From: Streptomyces fradiae | GTDB taxonomy: Bacteria > Actinomycetota > Actinomycetes > Streptomycetales > Streptomycetaceae | Assembly (NCBI RefSeq): GCF_041270065.1 | Contig: NZ_CP065958.1 | Location: 3,534,001-3,598,000, forward strand | Length of the DNA: 64,000 nt | Direction: 5' to 3' | Shown: positions 17,385 to 24,864 of the stretch, piece after piece | Layout: every line of letters begins with the position of its first letter | Numbering within the stretch: the stretch's first letter is position 1 | The notes under the pieces: generated by a model | Database searches by the model: none | Told to the model about the DNA's origin: nothing | What the model saw: only the letters and a program-made list of their open reading frames with translations | Position numbers and translations under genes: made by a program

Positions 17385-17867
17385 TCAGTGGCCTCTCGTC
17401 GGGGGCTCCCCGTGCTCGAGATACTCGGTCAGGCCGTTCGTCTGGGCCTGGATGCCTGCGGTGATTCGCCGCGCGAGGCGAGGAATGGTGAGGTCCGGCA
17501 CCTGGTCGGCGTCGTGGAAGTCGTAGCCGCGGAGCTCGTCCGCTTGCAGGGCGATCTGTCGGCGGTCGTCGGCGGTCAGACAGCCGCCGTCGAAGAGGTA
17601 GAGGACCTTGTCTCCCTCGCCGGGGTTCGGTGCCCAGTCGACGACCAAGAGGCGGCCGATGTGCGGCGTGATGCCGAGTTCCTCCTGGACCTCGCGCACA
17701 CACGCCTGTCGGGGCGACTCCCCCTCCTCGACGTAGCCACCGGGGATGTCGCGGTAGTCCTTGTAGGACGGCTCGACGAGGAGGACTCGATCTTCCTCGT
17801 CGAAGAAGAGAGCGCCGGCTGCCATGCGGGGGCGGGCCATCTTCGCTTCGTGCTCGTTCTCGCTCAC
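17385..17867 (-). CDS. Nudix hydrolase
   Basis: A 160-residue protein with a complete Nudix box, GGYVEEGESPRQACVREVQEELGI, in which the REVQEE helix provides the metal-binding glutamates. Nudix enzymes cleave nucleoside diphosphates linked to another group; the substrate cannot be told from sequence. The GTG at 17867 lies 11 nt after the XRE gene stop; a TTG at 17894 overlapping that gene is an alternative. The gene is cotranscribed with the upstream XRE/TPR regulator, a pairing seen repeatedly in Streptomyces. Confidence 0.88.
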   Translation of the reverse strand: MSENEHEAKMARPRMAAGALFFDEEDRVLLVEPSYKDYRDIPGGYVEEGESPRQACVREVQEELGITPHIGRLLVVDWAPNPGEGDKVLYLFDGGCLTADDRRQIALQADELRGYDFHDADQVPDLTIPRLARRITAGIQAQTNGLTEYLEHGEPPTRGH

Positions 17868-17877
17868 GGCTCGGACT

Positions 17878-19110
17878 CTAGCCGCCCGCGACAATGCCCA
17901 GTCTGCGGGCCAGGTCTGCGACGGGATGGGCAGGCCGGCCCCTGGTACCGCGTATCCAGCCGATGACCAGCTCCCGGCTCAGGTAGTGGTGGCGCACCTG
18001 CTCGGGGGCGGCCTGTTCCGCTTCCAGTAGGACAGCCAGGGCTTCGTCGGTGCGGTTCCATGAGCTCAGCGCCCTGGCGACTTCGAGACTGTGCCGTACG
18101 CGTCGCTCCACGGGCAGGGCAGTCGTGTCGATTCGTGAGCCCAGGTCCGCAGCAATCTGGATGTCGCCGAGTTCGCCGGCGGTGGCCACGCAGTGGATGG
18201 CCACGTTGGTCGGGCCGAAGGCCGTCCACATGTGGTTGGCGTCGGCGCCGAGTCGTTGGGCGGTCTCGTTCGCCTCGCGGAGGAAGGTCTGCGTGGTCGC
18301 CCGGTCTTCTGCCCGTGCGGCAGCCATCGCGCCGGTGAGGAACAGCGTGCCGTACACCGAGAGGTACTCGTCGTTGGCGTTGCCCAGCTCCGGCTGCATG
18401 ACGGCTGCCGCGTCGTTCACCAGCTGGACCGCGGCTGTGAAGCGGCCGGTGGCCAGGAGGCAGTGCGTGACCGCGCGGAAGAGCGATCCCGTAACTTCAC
18501 TGCGGCCGCTGAGCTGCGCTGCTGCCAGACCGCGATCCGCGGCGATCCATGCCAGCTCGGACTCTCCGACCTTGCCCAGCACCATGGCGGCGCCGTGGTA
18601 GGCGAGAGCGAGCAGGGCGTGGGCCTCCTCCGCCTCGTGCCCCGAGTAGGCGCGGGACGCGGCGAGGGCATCGGCCAGGACAAGGGGGAGACGTCGGGTG
18701 GCGAAGCCGTACCGAGATGCCTGGTAGGCATCGAGCACGTCGCCCACGTTGCCTCGAAGGTCCCGCAGGGCGGGCGGTTCCTCGCCGCTGGCGGCTCCGA
18801 GTAAAGGGGCAAGCTGCTTGTAGTCCATGAGCGTTTCCCGCAGCGCTGGAACCGTGTGGTGACCGCTGTCGGCCGACCACTCCATGAGGGCCGGCTCGGC
18901 AAGCAGGTCTCCAAGGGAGACATCGAGGGCGTCGGCGAGTGAGGTGATCACCGAGAGGCGATCGAGCTCGATCCGGTTGTTCTCCGCTTTGCTCAGCCAG
19001 TCCGTGGTGCGGCCGACAAGGCCGGCCAACACCTCTTGGGACAGGCCACGCCGACGCCGATACCAGGCGACGCGCTCGCCGATGGTCAGGTTCTCTGTCA
19101 TACCTCGCAT
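17878..19110 (-). CDS. XRE-family regulator with TPR-like C-terminal domain
   Basis: About 410 residues. An N-terminal XRE helix-turn-helix (IGERVAWYRRRRGLSQEVLAGLVGRTTDWLSKAENNR) is followed by a long alpha-helical region rich in Ala and Leu with tetratricopeptide-like periodicity. Streptomyces regulators of this shape usually sense small signals or peptides. The ATG at 19110 follows CAGGA at the usual spacing; the ATG at 19101 and an upstream start at 19206 are alternatives. It reads away from the enzyme cluster at 19313 and may repress it through the inverted repeat at 19142-19162. Confidence 0.85.
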   Translation of the reverse strand: MRGMTENLTIGERVAWYRRRRGLSQEVLAGLVGRTTDWLSKAENNRIELDRLSVITSLADALDVSLGDLLAEPALMEWSADSGHHTVPALRETLMDYKQLAPLLGAASGEEPPALRDLRGNVGDVLDAYQASRYGFATRRLPLVLADALAASRAYSGHEAEEAHALLALAYHGAAMVLGKVGESELAWIAADRGLAAAQLSGRSEVTGSLFRAVTHCLLATGRFTAAVQLVNDAAAVMQPELGNANDEYLSVYGTLFLTGAMAAARAEDRATTQTFLREANETAQRLGADANHMWTAFGPTNVAIHCVATAGELGDIQIAADLGSRIDTTALPVERRVRHSLEVARALSSWNRTDEALAVLLEAEQAAPEQVRHHYLSRELVIGWIRGTRGRPAHPVADLARRLGIVAGG

Positions 19111-19141
19111 GTCCTGATCATCACCTCGTGGCCGAAGTGAA

Positions 19142-19162
19142 CCCCGGAAGGTTTTTCCGGGG
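19142..19162. promoter_or_regulatory. Inverted repeat between XRE gene and enzyme cluster (candidate operator)
   Basis: CCCCGGAA (19142-19149) and TTCCGGGG (19155-19162) form a perfect 8-bp dyad with a 5-nt spacer. It lies 32 nt upstream of the XRE start and 150 nt upstream of the divergent cluster. Position and symmetry suggest the autoregulatory operator of the XRE protein. Confidence 0.45.
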
Positions 19163-19312
19163 TGCCGCCGGAAGCCCTGGCTACTGTCGCAGCAGACCGA
19201 GAACACCGCTGGGAGATGCGAACAACTCGTCCTGCATCAACTGGCTTTGGCTAATGACGCCCGTCCGTTCCACCCGTCTTCTTCAGGCAGAGAGATCGGA
19301 GATGCCACAGCC

Positions 19313-19594
19313 GTGAAGCCCGCACCGCAAGCCCCCGCAGGAGCGGTCCAGGTCGTATCGCAGCGCCCCGTGACCGTCGAAGCCGCGGCTGGCTGGAGTT
19401 CGCTGCCGGACTGGCTCACGGTCCGCGCGCTGGTGATCGACACGGGCACCGGCCGTCGAGGTGAGGTGCAGCCGTGGCCTTACTACTCCGAGAAGCCGCC
19501 CACGAGCGCCTGGCTGCGGCCGGAGGGCGGCGGAAAGGAGTGGACGGCGCCGATCGACGGCCTCCGGCCGGCGCGCGGCCAGCCAGCCGCGTGA
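19313..19594 (+). CDS. Small hypothetical protein (93 aa)
   Basis: A 93-residue protein from a GTG at 19313; an ATG at 19247 in the same frame is the longer alternative. The middle part, ALVIDTGTGRRGEVQPWPYYSEKPPTSAWLRPEGGGKEW, looks like a small beta domain. The family is not recognised. It is first in the rightward cluster, and its stop overlaps the next gene's GTG start (GTGA), indicating translational coupling. Confidence 0.55.
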   Translation: MKPAPQAPAGAVQVVSQRPVTVEAAAGWSSLPDWLTVRALVIDTGTGRRGEVQPWPYYSEKPPTSAWLRPEGGGKEWTAPIDGLRPARGQPAA

Positions 19595-19800
19595 AGCCTC
19601 AGCAGCTGTGGCAGCGGTTCGAGTGGGCCGCTGGAAGCTGCTTCCGCTGCGAACGGCTCGACGTCGAGGTGACCGTCATCGGATCCATCGCCGTGGGCGA
19701 TGTCGAGGTCGAGATCCACGCGTGCAGGAAGTGCGTTTTCCGCCTGGAGCAGCTGCACTGGGCCCTCGTCGAACGACAGTCTCGGCCGCTTGGCCGATAA
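19591..19800 (+). CDS. Small CxxC zinc-binding protein (69 aa)
   Basis: A 69-residue protein starting at a GTG that overlaps the previous stop. Two CxxC pairs (SCFRCERL and HACRKCVF), separated by about 25 residues, make a likely zinc ribbon. The ends are basic and hydrophobic, with no other motif. The function is unknown. A 114-nt gap with no gene separates it from the NDK-like gene. Confidence 0.6.
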   Translation: MKPQQLWQRFEWAAGSCFRCERLDVEVTVIGSIAVGDVEVEIHACRKCVFRLEQLHWALVERQSRPLGR

Positions 19801-19914
19801 GCCTTACATCTGTCAACTAACTGGCAGAGAAGGGGGTTTCGACGCCGGTAACCTCAGGCGGGCGAGGCGCCGAGCGCCCGTCATATGGCTTGCCTGAAAG
19901 CTGAAAGGGAACCG

Positions 19915-20424
19915 ATGGCCCAGGATCAGGAAAACACCGTGGAGCGCACGCTCGTCCTTCTCAAGCCCGACGCGATGGTTCGTGGATACGCCGGAAAGAT
20001 CATCGCCCGGTTCGAGGACGCAGCACTGAAGATCGTCGGCATCAAGATGAAGCAGATGGAAGCCGAATTCACCCGGCGCCACTACTTCGACCTGGAGGAG
20101 CGGCTCGGCGCCGACGTCTACAACCTCACCTCCACGTTCATGCAGCAGGGCCCGGTCATCGCGCTCGTGCTGGAGGGCTTCGACGCCGTCGCTACCGTAC
20201 GCAAGATCGTCGGCAGCACGTACCCGAACGAGGCCCCCGCCGGCACGGTTCGCGGCGACTTCTCGCACTACAGCCGGGGCGCCAGCGCGGCCTCCGGCAA
20301 GGCCGTCGCGAACCTGGTGCACGCCTCCGGCAACAAGGCCGAGGCCGACCAGGAGGTCGAGCTGTGGTTCGGCAAGGACGAGCTGCACGACTACCGCACC
20401 CTCGCGGAGATCTTCACGTACTGA
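19915..20424 (+). CDS. Nucleoside diphosphate kinase-like protein, archaeal-type signature
   Basis: A 169-residue NDK-fold protein. It has ERTLVLLKPDA at the N-terminus, then GTVRGDF, and the active-site histidine in NLVHASG (H136), the phosphocarrier in NDK enzymes. The insertion after RGDF (HYSRGASAASGKA) and the NLVHAS form of the active site resemble archaeal NDKs more than the compact bacterial enzyme (NxIHGSD). It is therefore not the housekeeping Ndk. The start at 19915 follows AAGGGA. It heads a run with CYTH, HD and methyltransferase enzymes, suggesting a nucleotide-based product or signal. Confidence 0.88.
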   Translation: MAQDQENTVERTLVLLKPDAMVRGYAGKIIARFEDAALKIVGIKMKQMEAEFTRRHYFDLEERLGADVYNLTSTFMQQGPVIALVLEGFDAVATVRKIVGSTYPNEAPAGTVRGDFSHYSRGASAASGKAVANLVHASGNKAEADQEVELWFGKDELHDYRTLAEIFTY

Positions 20425-20497
20425 GCCCTCCCGAGGTCACCTATCGGCTGTCGACGCGTTGAACACCACCAGGCACCAACGTAGGAGAGAAGACGTC

Positions 20498-20797
20498 ATG
20501 ACCAACCCGACCCGCGTCGCTTCCCTGGCCGAGCTGGAGAACATCTTCCAGCAGGAGCTGCCCACCGACCGATGGGCCGCGGCCGAGACCGCCTTCGCGC
20601 TCGCCGTCCGCAGCCGTGACACCGGCGACTGGGAGAAGTCCCGCGAGTGGGTGGCGCAGTGCCTCCAGCTGCTGGAGGGCTTCCCGGACGAGACCGAAGA
20701 GCACGTCGCCACCAAGCGCGTGTCCGTCGGCGGCGTGCCGCTCCCGAACTACCTGCACGAGGGCGTCGTGCGTGACCGCTTCGGCGAGCTCGCCTGA
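20498..20797 (+). CDS. Hypothetical helical protein (99 aa)
   Basis: A 99-residue soluble protein starting at the ATG at 20498 after AGGAGAG. It has a TPR-like helical pair (WAAAETAFALAVRSRDTGDWEKSREWVAQCLQLLEGF) and a C-terminal GGVPLPNYLHEGVVRDRFGE. No known family is recognised. Its consistent place between the NDK-like and CYTH genes suggests a subunit or adaptor of that pathway. Confidence 0.65.
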   Translation: MTNPTRVASLAELENIFQQELPTDRWAAAETAFALAVRSRDTGDWEKSREWVAQCLQLLEGFPDETEEHVATKRVSVGGVPLPNYLHEGVVRDRFGELA

Positions 20798-20944
20798 CGC
20801 TCATCCCCGCCGGGCGGTGCGGCACGTACCTGCGTACCGCACCGCCCGGACGCTTGATCAATCGCACACCGCACTGAACTGAGCCAGCCCCGCTTCGCCT
20901 GGCTCGGGCGGATCGCCCATGCCCAATTCCGTAAGGGAGCCACT

Positions 20945-21529
20945 GTGGCCATCGAGATCGAGATGCGCGCCCGCTTCGACAAGGACGCGCACGAGCAGCT
21001 CGTCGAACGTCTGACGCGGGAGGCCGAGGACCTCGGCTGCGACGACAAGACCATCCACTTCTACGTGCTGCCCGATCAGCTGCTGAAGGTCACGGACAAC
21101 ATCGCGGCCGGCTCCGCGAAGGTCACCCTCAAGGCCAGCAAGATCGGGCAGGGCGCCGCTTTCCCGGAGACCGAGTTCGCCATCGGCCGCGAGGACGTTC
21201 CGGCCGCCGTGCGGATCTTCAACGCCCTCGGCTTCGAGGACACCATGCACCAGGCGTTCAACCAGCGCCACAACTTCCGCTTCCGCGGTGTCGAGATCGC
21301 CGTGAAGTGGAGCGAAGCCTGGGGGCACCACGCGGAGTTCGAGGTGCTGCTCGACGACGAGGCCAGCGCCACCGCGCGGGACGAGGCCGTCGCCCGCATC
21401 GGCGCCGTGGCCGACGAGCTGGGCGTGCACCTCATGACCGAGGAGGAGCTCGCCGAGTTCACGGCCGCATTCGAGGCCACCGAGCAGGCCCGCAAGGAGA
21501 AGGCGGCCCAAGCCGCGTCCGTCAGCTAG
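20945..21529 (+). CDS. CYTH-domain protein (class IV adenylate cyclase / triphosphatase fold)
   Basis: A 194-residue protein with a GTG start. It opens with AIEIEMRARF, the ExExK/R-type strand that gives the CYTH tunnel fold its metal-binding glutamates. It then shows alternating charged strands (SAKVTLKASKIG, NFRFRGVEIAVKWSEAWGHHAEFEVLL) as in CyaB and thiamine-triphosphatase proteins. Family members bind triphosphate groups and either cyclise ATP or hydrolyse triphosphates. The neighbours (NDK-like and HD) also handle phosphorylated nucleotides. Confidence 0.85.
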   Translation: MAIEIEMRARFDKDAHEQLVERLTREAEDLGCDDKTIHFYVLPDQLLKVTDNIAAGSAKVTLKASKIGQGAAFPETEFAIGREDVPAAVRIFNALGFEDTMHQAFNQRHNFRFRGVEIAVKWSEAWGHHAEFEVLLDDEASATARDEAVARIGAVADELGVHLMTEEELAEFTAAFEATEQARKEKAAQAASVS

Positions 21530-21566
21530 GCATCCGCTGTCGCAGACCACCGAGGGGGTGGGCCCG

Positions 21567-22334
21567 ATGAGCACGACCTCGCCGGCCGACAGTCTGGTCG
21601 AGCTGGCTGCACGCAAGCAGCTACCGCACCACCAGTACACCGATCCCGCCACCGTCCGCTGGATCGCCGCGAACCGGCCGGTCCTCTCGGACGGCCCGCC
21701 TCCCCGGCTGCGAGCGACCTCGCAGAGGCTCCTTTCCCGCTCGGCCATCCCTTCCGGGTGGCTCGCCGAGGAGAAGTGCCTCAACTCCCTCCACGGGATC
21801 CGGCACGCGATGCGCACTGCCGCTGTGGCCGCGCTGCTCGCGGAGGCGGCCGGGCTCAGCGACGACGACACCGCCACGCTGGTCCTGGCCGCCGCTGTGC
21901 ACGACTGCCGGCGCCTCCACGATAAGGACGACCGAGGCCACGGGGCGCGTGCCGCCATCTGGCTCACGGACAACGCCGACACCGTCTGGTCCCATTTCGG
22001 GCTCGTGGCGACGCCCAGCCGGATCATGGCCGCCGCGACGGCCGTGCGTCTGCACGACCTGCCGTACGACGCCTTCTCCGAGGACGATCATGCAGACCAC
22101 GCCCGCGCCGAGGCCGTCTGCGACCTCCTCAAGGCCGCGGACGCCCTGGACCGCTACCGGCTGCCGAAGCTGCGCTGGTGGCCGGACCCCGCTCAAGTCC
22201 GGTCCGAAGCCTTCAGTGGCTTACGTACGACCGCCTTCGAGCTCGTTGTCCGGTCCGAGACCGCGTGGCTGGCCGGGGCGACCAGCGCGGATGCGGTACT
22301 CGCAGGACTTGAGCAGCTGGAGCTGACCGGCTGA
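21567..22334 (+). CDS. HD-domain phosphohydrolase
   Basis: A 255-residue protein. HGIRH (H76, H80), then VHD (H112, D113) and further histidines at 118 and 125 make up the metal site of the HD superfamily, which hydrolyses nucleotides or cyclic nucleotides. The ATG at 21567 is preceded by GAGGGGGTGGG; a GTG at 21558 is possible. Its stop overlaps the ATG of the next gene (TGATG), so the two are translationally coupled. If the CYTH protein makes a cyclic or triphosphate nucleotide, this enzyme could remove it. Confidence 0.85.
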   Translation: MSTTSPADSLVELAARKQLPHHQYTDPATVRWIAANRPVLSDGPPPRLRATSQRLLSRSAIPSGWLAEEKCLNSLHGIRHAMRTAAVAALLAEAAGLSDDDTATLVLAAAVHDCRRLHDKDDRGHGARAAIWLTDNADTVWSHFGLVATPSRIMAAATAVRLHDLPYDAFSEDDHADHARAEAVCDLLKAADALDRYRLPKLRWWPDPAQVRSEAFSGLRTTAFELVVRSETAWLAGATSADAVLAGLEQLELTG

Positions 22335-23728
22335 TGGACTTCCTCGACGCCTACGAGCAGTGGGCCGACGCCCACGCCTTCTTCGACTCGACCCTCATCC
22401 CCAGCCCCTCCGACGGCCGGGACCCGCTCTCCGAACAGGCCGCCGCGTGGGAGAACAGGCTCGTCGCCGAGACTCCCAACGGCTGGCTGCTCCGGGACAA
22501 CGCCCTGTTCCGGGCTCTGGGCGGGGACGGCAAGCTCCACCTGCTGCACGTCACGCACGCCCTGGAGCAGATCAGCGAGCACGGCTCGCTCTACCCCTCT
22601 GGTGGCTGCCTGGTCGGCAGCGTGTACTGCGCGCCCCTCACTCCGACCGAGCGCGGGTACCGGATGCACAACCTCGCCGAGTATGTGCTCACCAGGGAGG
22701 CGCCGGCCTTCGTGGCGAAGGCCGGCGCACCCCAGCGCGTACCCACTCCGCTGATCTTCGAGATCAACCTGCCGCCCCAGGCGTACCGCGGGCTGGCCGG
22801 CGTGGACTACCTCCGCCTCGGCTCGATCCACCTCCAGATCTACATCCGCCTGGAGTACTTGCTCTCCAAGACCGAGCGGCACCAGCTGCGCGAGTCAACC
22901 GTCAGCAGGATCAAGAACTCCACGGCCTTCCTCGCCCTGGCGGCTGCCGTCGCCTACCAGGGCGCCACCGTCCAGCCCGCCACGTTCCTGCGGCTCCTGG
23001 ACGAGACGATCCCCCGCCTGCCCATCCTCGGATACGTGTACTTCGAGGCCCTGGCGGAGTACCTGATGCTGCACTCCACCACGCCGCAGACCAGGCAACG
23101 GGCCGAGCTCGGCGAGTTCAACAACTGGCTCTACAAGGACATGCTCTTCGCGTCCTTCCCCCACATGGCAGGCAAGTTCGATCTCGCGAAGTTCCGGCCT
23201 TCCCCCGATGAGCTGGACACGCTCCTCGCCCGGATCGACCCCGGTCTCGACGCCGCCCACGCCCGCGCCTACCTCACCGGGCGGATCAGCCACCTCGTCG
23301 CGGCCCGGTTGTTCACTCCCGGGCAGATCCCGGACGCCTGGCACCACACCCGCTGGGAGTTCGACAGCCTCTCCACCCAGCTCGGACCGCTCCTCGGCCA
23401 CCTGATCCACCGCGAGCTGCGGACCTTCGGCCGCTACCCGGACTTCTACTTCTACTTCGACCAGCACAAGGCGCTCCAGGCGTGGAACTACTGGAACCAC
23501 ATGGACATCATCGCGCCCTTCAACGGCACGATCCCCAAGGGCGAGATCGGCATCAATCCCGCGTACCCCGATCTCGACTACCGCGTCTGGCGCGCCGAGC
23601 AGGACGACAACGGCCGGCTCCATCCCACCGAGGAACTGACGCTGACCATCGCGCCGCGCCTGGTCGACATCAAGTACACGCTCATGCGCAACAACCAGTG
23701 GACCTCACCCACCCCTGCCGCCACCTGA
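22334..23728 (+). CDS. Unrecognised 464-aa protein with ADP-ribosyltransferase-like motif
   Basis: No family is recognised with confidence. Residues about 69-100 read HLLHVTHALEQISEHGSLYPSGG and continue to YCAP. This resembles the first strand and following loop of DarT/RNA 2'-phosphotransferase-type ADP-ribosyltransferase folds (HxTHxxNLxxIxxxGLxxS). The C-terminal two thirds are alpha-helical with several conserved-looking aromatic patches (YPDFYFYFDQHKALQAWNYWNHMD). There are no membrane helices. The gene is coupled to the HD gene by TGATG and lies 20 nt before the methyltransferase gene. The ART relationship is a hypothesis from motif shape. Confidence 0.7.
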   Translation: MDFLDAYEQWADAHAFFDSTLIPSPSDGRDPLSEQAAAWENRLVAETPNGWLLRDNALFRALGGDGKLHLLHVTHALEQISEHGSLYPSGGCLVGSVYCAPLTPTERGYRMHNLAEYVLTREAPAFVAKAGAPQRVPTPLIFEINLPPQAYRGLAGVDYLRLGSIHLQIYIRLEYLLSKTERHQLRESTVSRIKNSTAFLALAAAVAYQGATVQPATFLRLLDETIPRLPILGYVYFEALAEYLMLHSTTPQTRQRAELGEFNNWLYKDMLFASFPHMAGKFDLAKFRPSPDELDTLLARIDPGLDAAHARAYLTGRISHLVAARLFTPGQIPDAWHHTRWEFDSLSTQLGPLLGHLIHRELRTFGRYPDFYFYFDQHKALQAWNYWNHMDIIAPFNGTIPKGEIGINPAYPDLDYRVWRAEQDDNGRLHPTEELTLTIAPRLVDIKYTLMRNNQWTSPTPAAT

Positions 23729-23748
23729 CGCGAGAGGACGCAAGGCTG

Positions 23749-24492
23749 ATGAATGCCCACCGTACGGACGGCTCCTCCATCGATCTCCTCGGCGAACAGA
23801 TCACCGCTCTCCTCGCCGACCCGGCCACCAGCCACGGTCTGGCACGTACCCTCCGTGCCACCGCCAAGGAGATCGAGCTCAGCCGCTACCACCGCACCAG
23901 CCAGAACGCTTTCCCCTCAGGCCAGCTCGACTCCACGCCGAAGAAGGTCCAGGTCGGCGGCGGAGCTCACCGCATCGACGGCTTCTTCAACATCGACGCA
24001 GTGCCGCCCGCCGACCTGCTCTGGGACGTCCGGGAGGGGATCCCGTTCCAGGACGACTCGGTGGAGGTGCTGTTCTCCGAGCACTTCCTGGAGCACATCG
24101 ACTACCCGATGTCCGCGAAGCAGTACGCCCGCGAGGCCCACCGCGTCCTGGCGGCCGGCGGCCGTCTCATCACGGGAGTGCCGGACGCGGCCTTCGTCCT
24201 CGGCTCGTACCCCGCCAGCGCCGAGCAGGCCGGGGAGATGATCTCCCGTTGGTACGCCAAACGGGACTGCCGCAAGGACATCAACACCTACCTGGACCTG
24301 ATCAACTACGTCTTCCGAGACCAGGACGACGACCCCACGTACAACCCGCACTACTGGGCGTACGACTTCGAGAAGCTCAGCCAGCTGTTCACCGAGGCCG
24401 GCTTCGTCACCGTCGAACCGTGGGACTTCGACCCCAACATGGCCAACCCCAAGCGGCAGTGGGCGAGCGTGTACGTCGTCGCAACCAAGTAG
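23749..24492 (+). CDS. Class I SAM-dependent methyltransferase
   Basis: A 247-residue protein. VQVGGGAHRIDGFFNID (about 67-83) is the AdoMet-binding motif I and following acidic residue. VREGIPFQDDSVEVLFSEHFLEHI (94-117) is the motif seen in Methyltransf_11-type small-molecule or sugar methyltransferases. The C-terminal FEKLSQLFTEAGFVTVE is also typical. The substrate is unknown. It ends the run of five enzymes before the T-box leader. Confidence 0.88.
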   Translation: MNAHRTDGSSIDLLGEQITALLADPATSHGLARTLRATAKEIELSRYHRTSQNAFPSGQLDSTPKKVQVGGGAHRIDGFFNIDAVPPADLLWDVREGIPFQDDSVEVLFSEHFLEHIDYPMSAKQYAREAHRVLAAGGRLITGVPDAAFVLGSYPASAEQAGEMISRWYAKRDCRKDINTYLDLINYVFRDQDDDPTYNPHYWAYDFEKLSQLFTEAGFVTVEPWDFDPNMANPKRQWASVYVVATK

Positions 24493-24610
24493 CCGACTGG
24501 CGCACGCCTCATTGGGCTTCCGTTGCGGGAGGCCCAGCGGGGTCGGAGCACGCGCCTATTGCGTTGCGGGTATCGCGCCCGCTTCCTACCCTCTTGCCCA
24601 ACGCGTTGAT

Positions 24611-24857
24611 GGAGACGAGTAGCCAAGGATCACGCGAGCAGAGAGAGCCGCCGGTAGCTGGGAAGGCGGACTCGCGCCCAAGGTGAAGACCCTCCTGAGC
24701 GCGGGGAGGAACGGCCACCTGGCCCAATGCCCCGCCGGTTCGCCCCCGTCATCGGGCTGAATGAGGCTGCTGCCCTCGGGTGGCGGCGAAAGTGCGGTGG
24801 TACCGCGAGTTCCCTTCTCGCCCGCACTCCCAAGGGATCATGACGACGCCCCTGGAG
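24611..24857 (+). promoter_or_regulatory. T-box riboswitch leader of AspRS, likely translational
   Basis: Stem I can be drawn from GGAG (24611) closing on CTCC (about 24692). It contains the GAGTAG element, the AGAGAG bulge (about 24641), and a distal GGTAGCTGGGAAGGCGG region. The 3' specifier loop reads GGTGAAGACC, so the likely specifier is GAC (24688-24690), an aspartate codon. The T-box itself is GTGCGGTGGTACCGCGAG (24792-24809), with TGGT able to pair with tRNA NCCA. Downstream, CTCC (24827-24830) plus AGGG (24833-24836) can pair with CCCTGGAG (24850-24857), which holds the ribosome-binding site of the next gene. That fits actinobacterial T-boxes acting on translation. Confidence 0.85.
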
Positions 24858-24864
24858 GGCTGCG

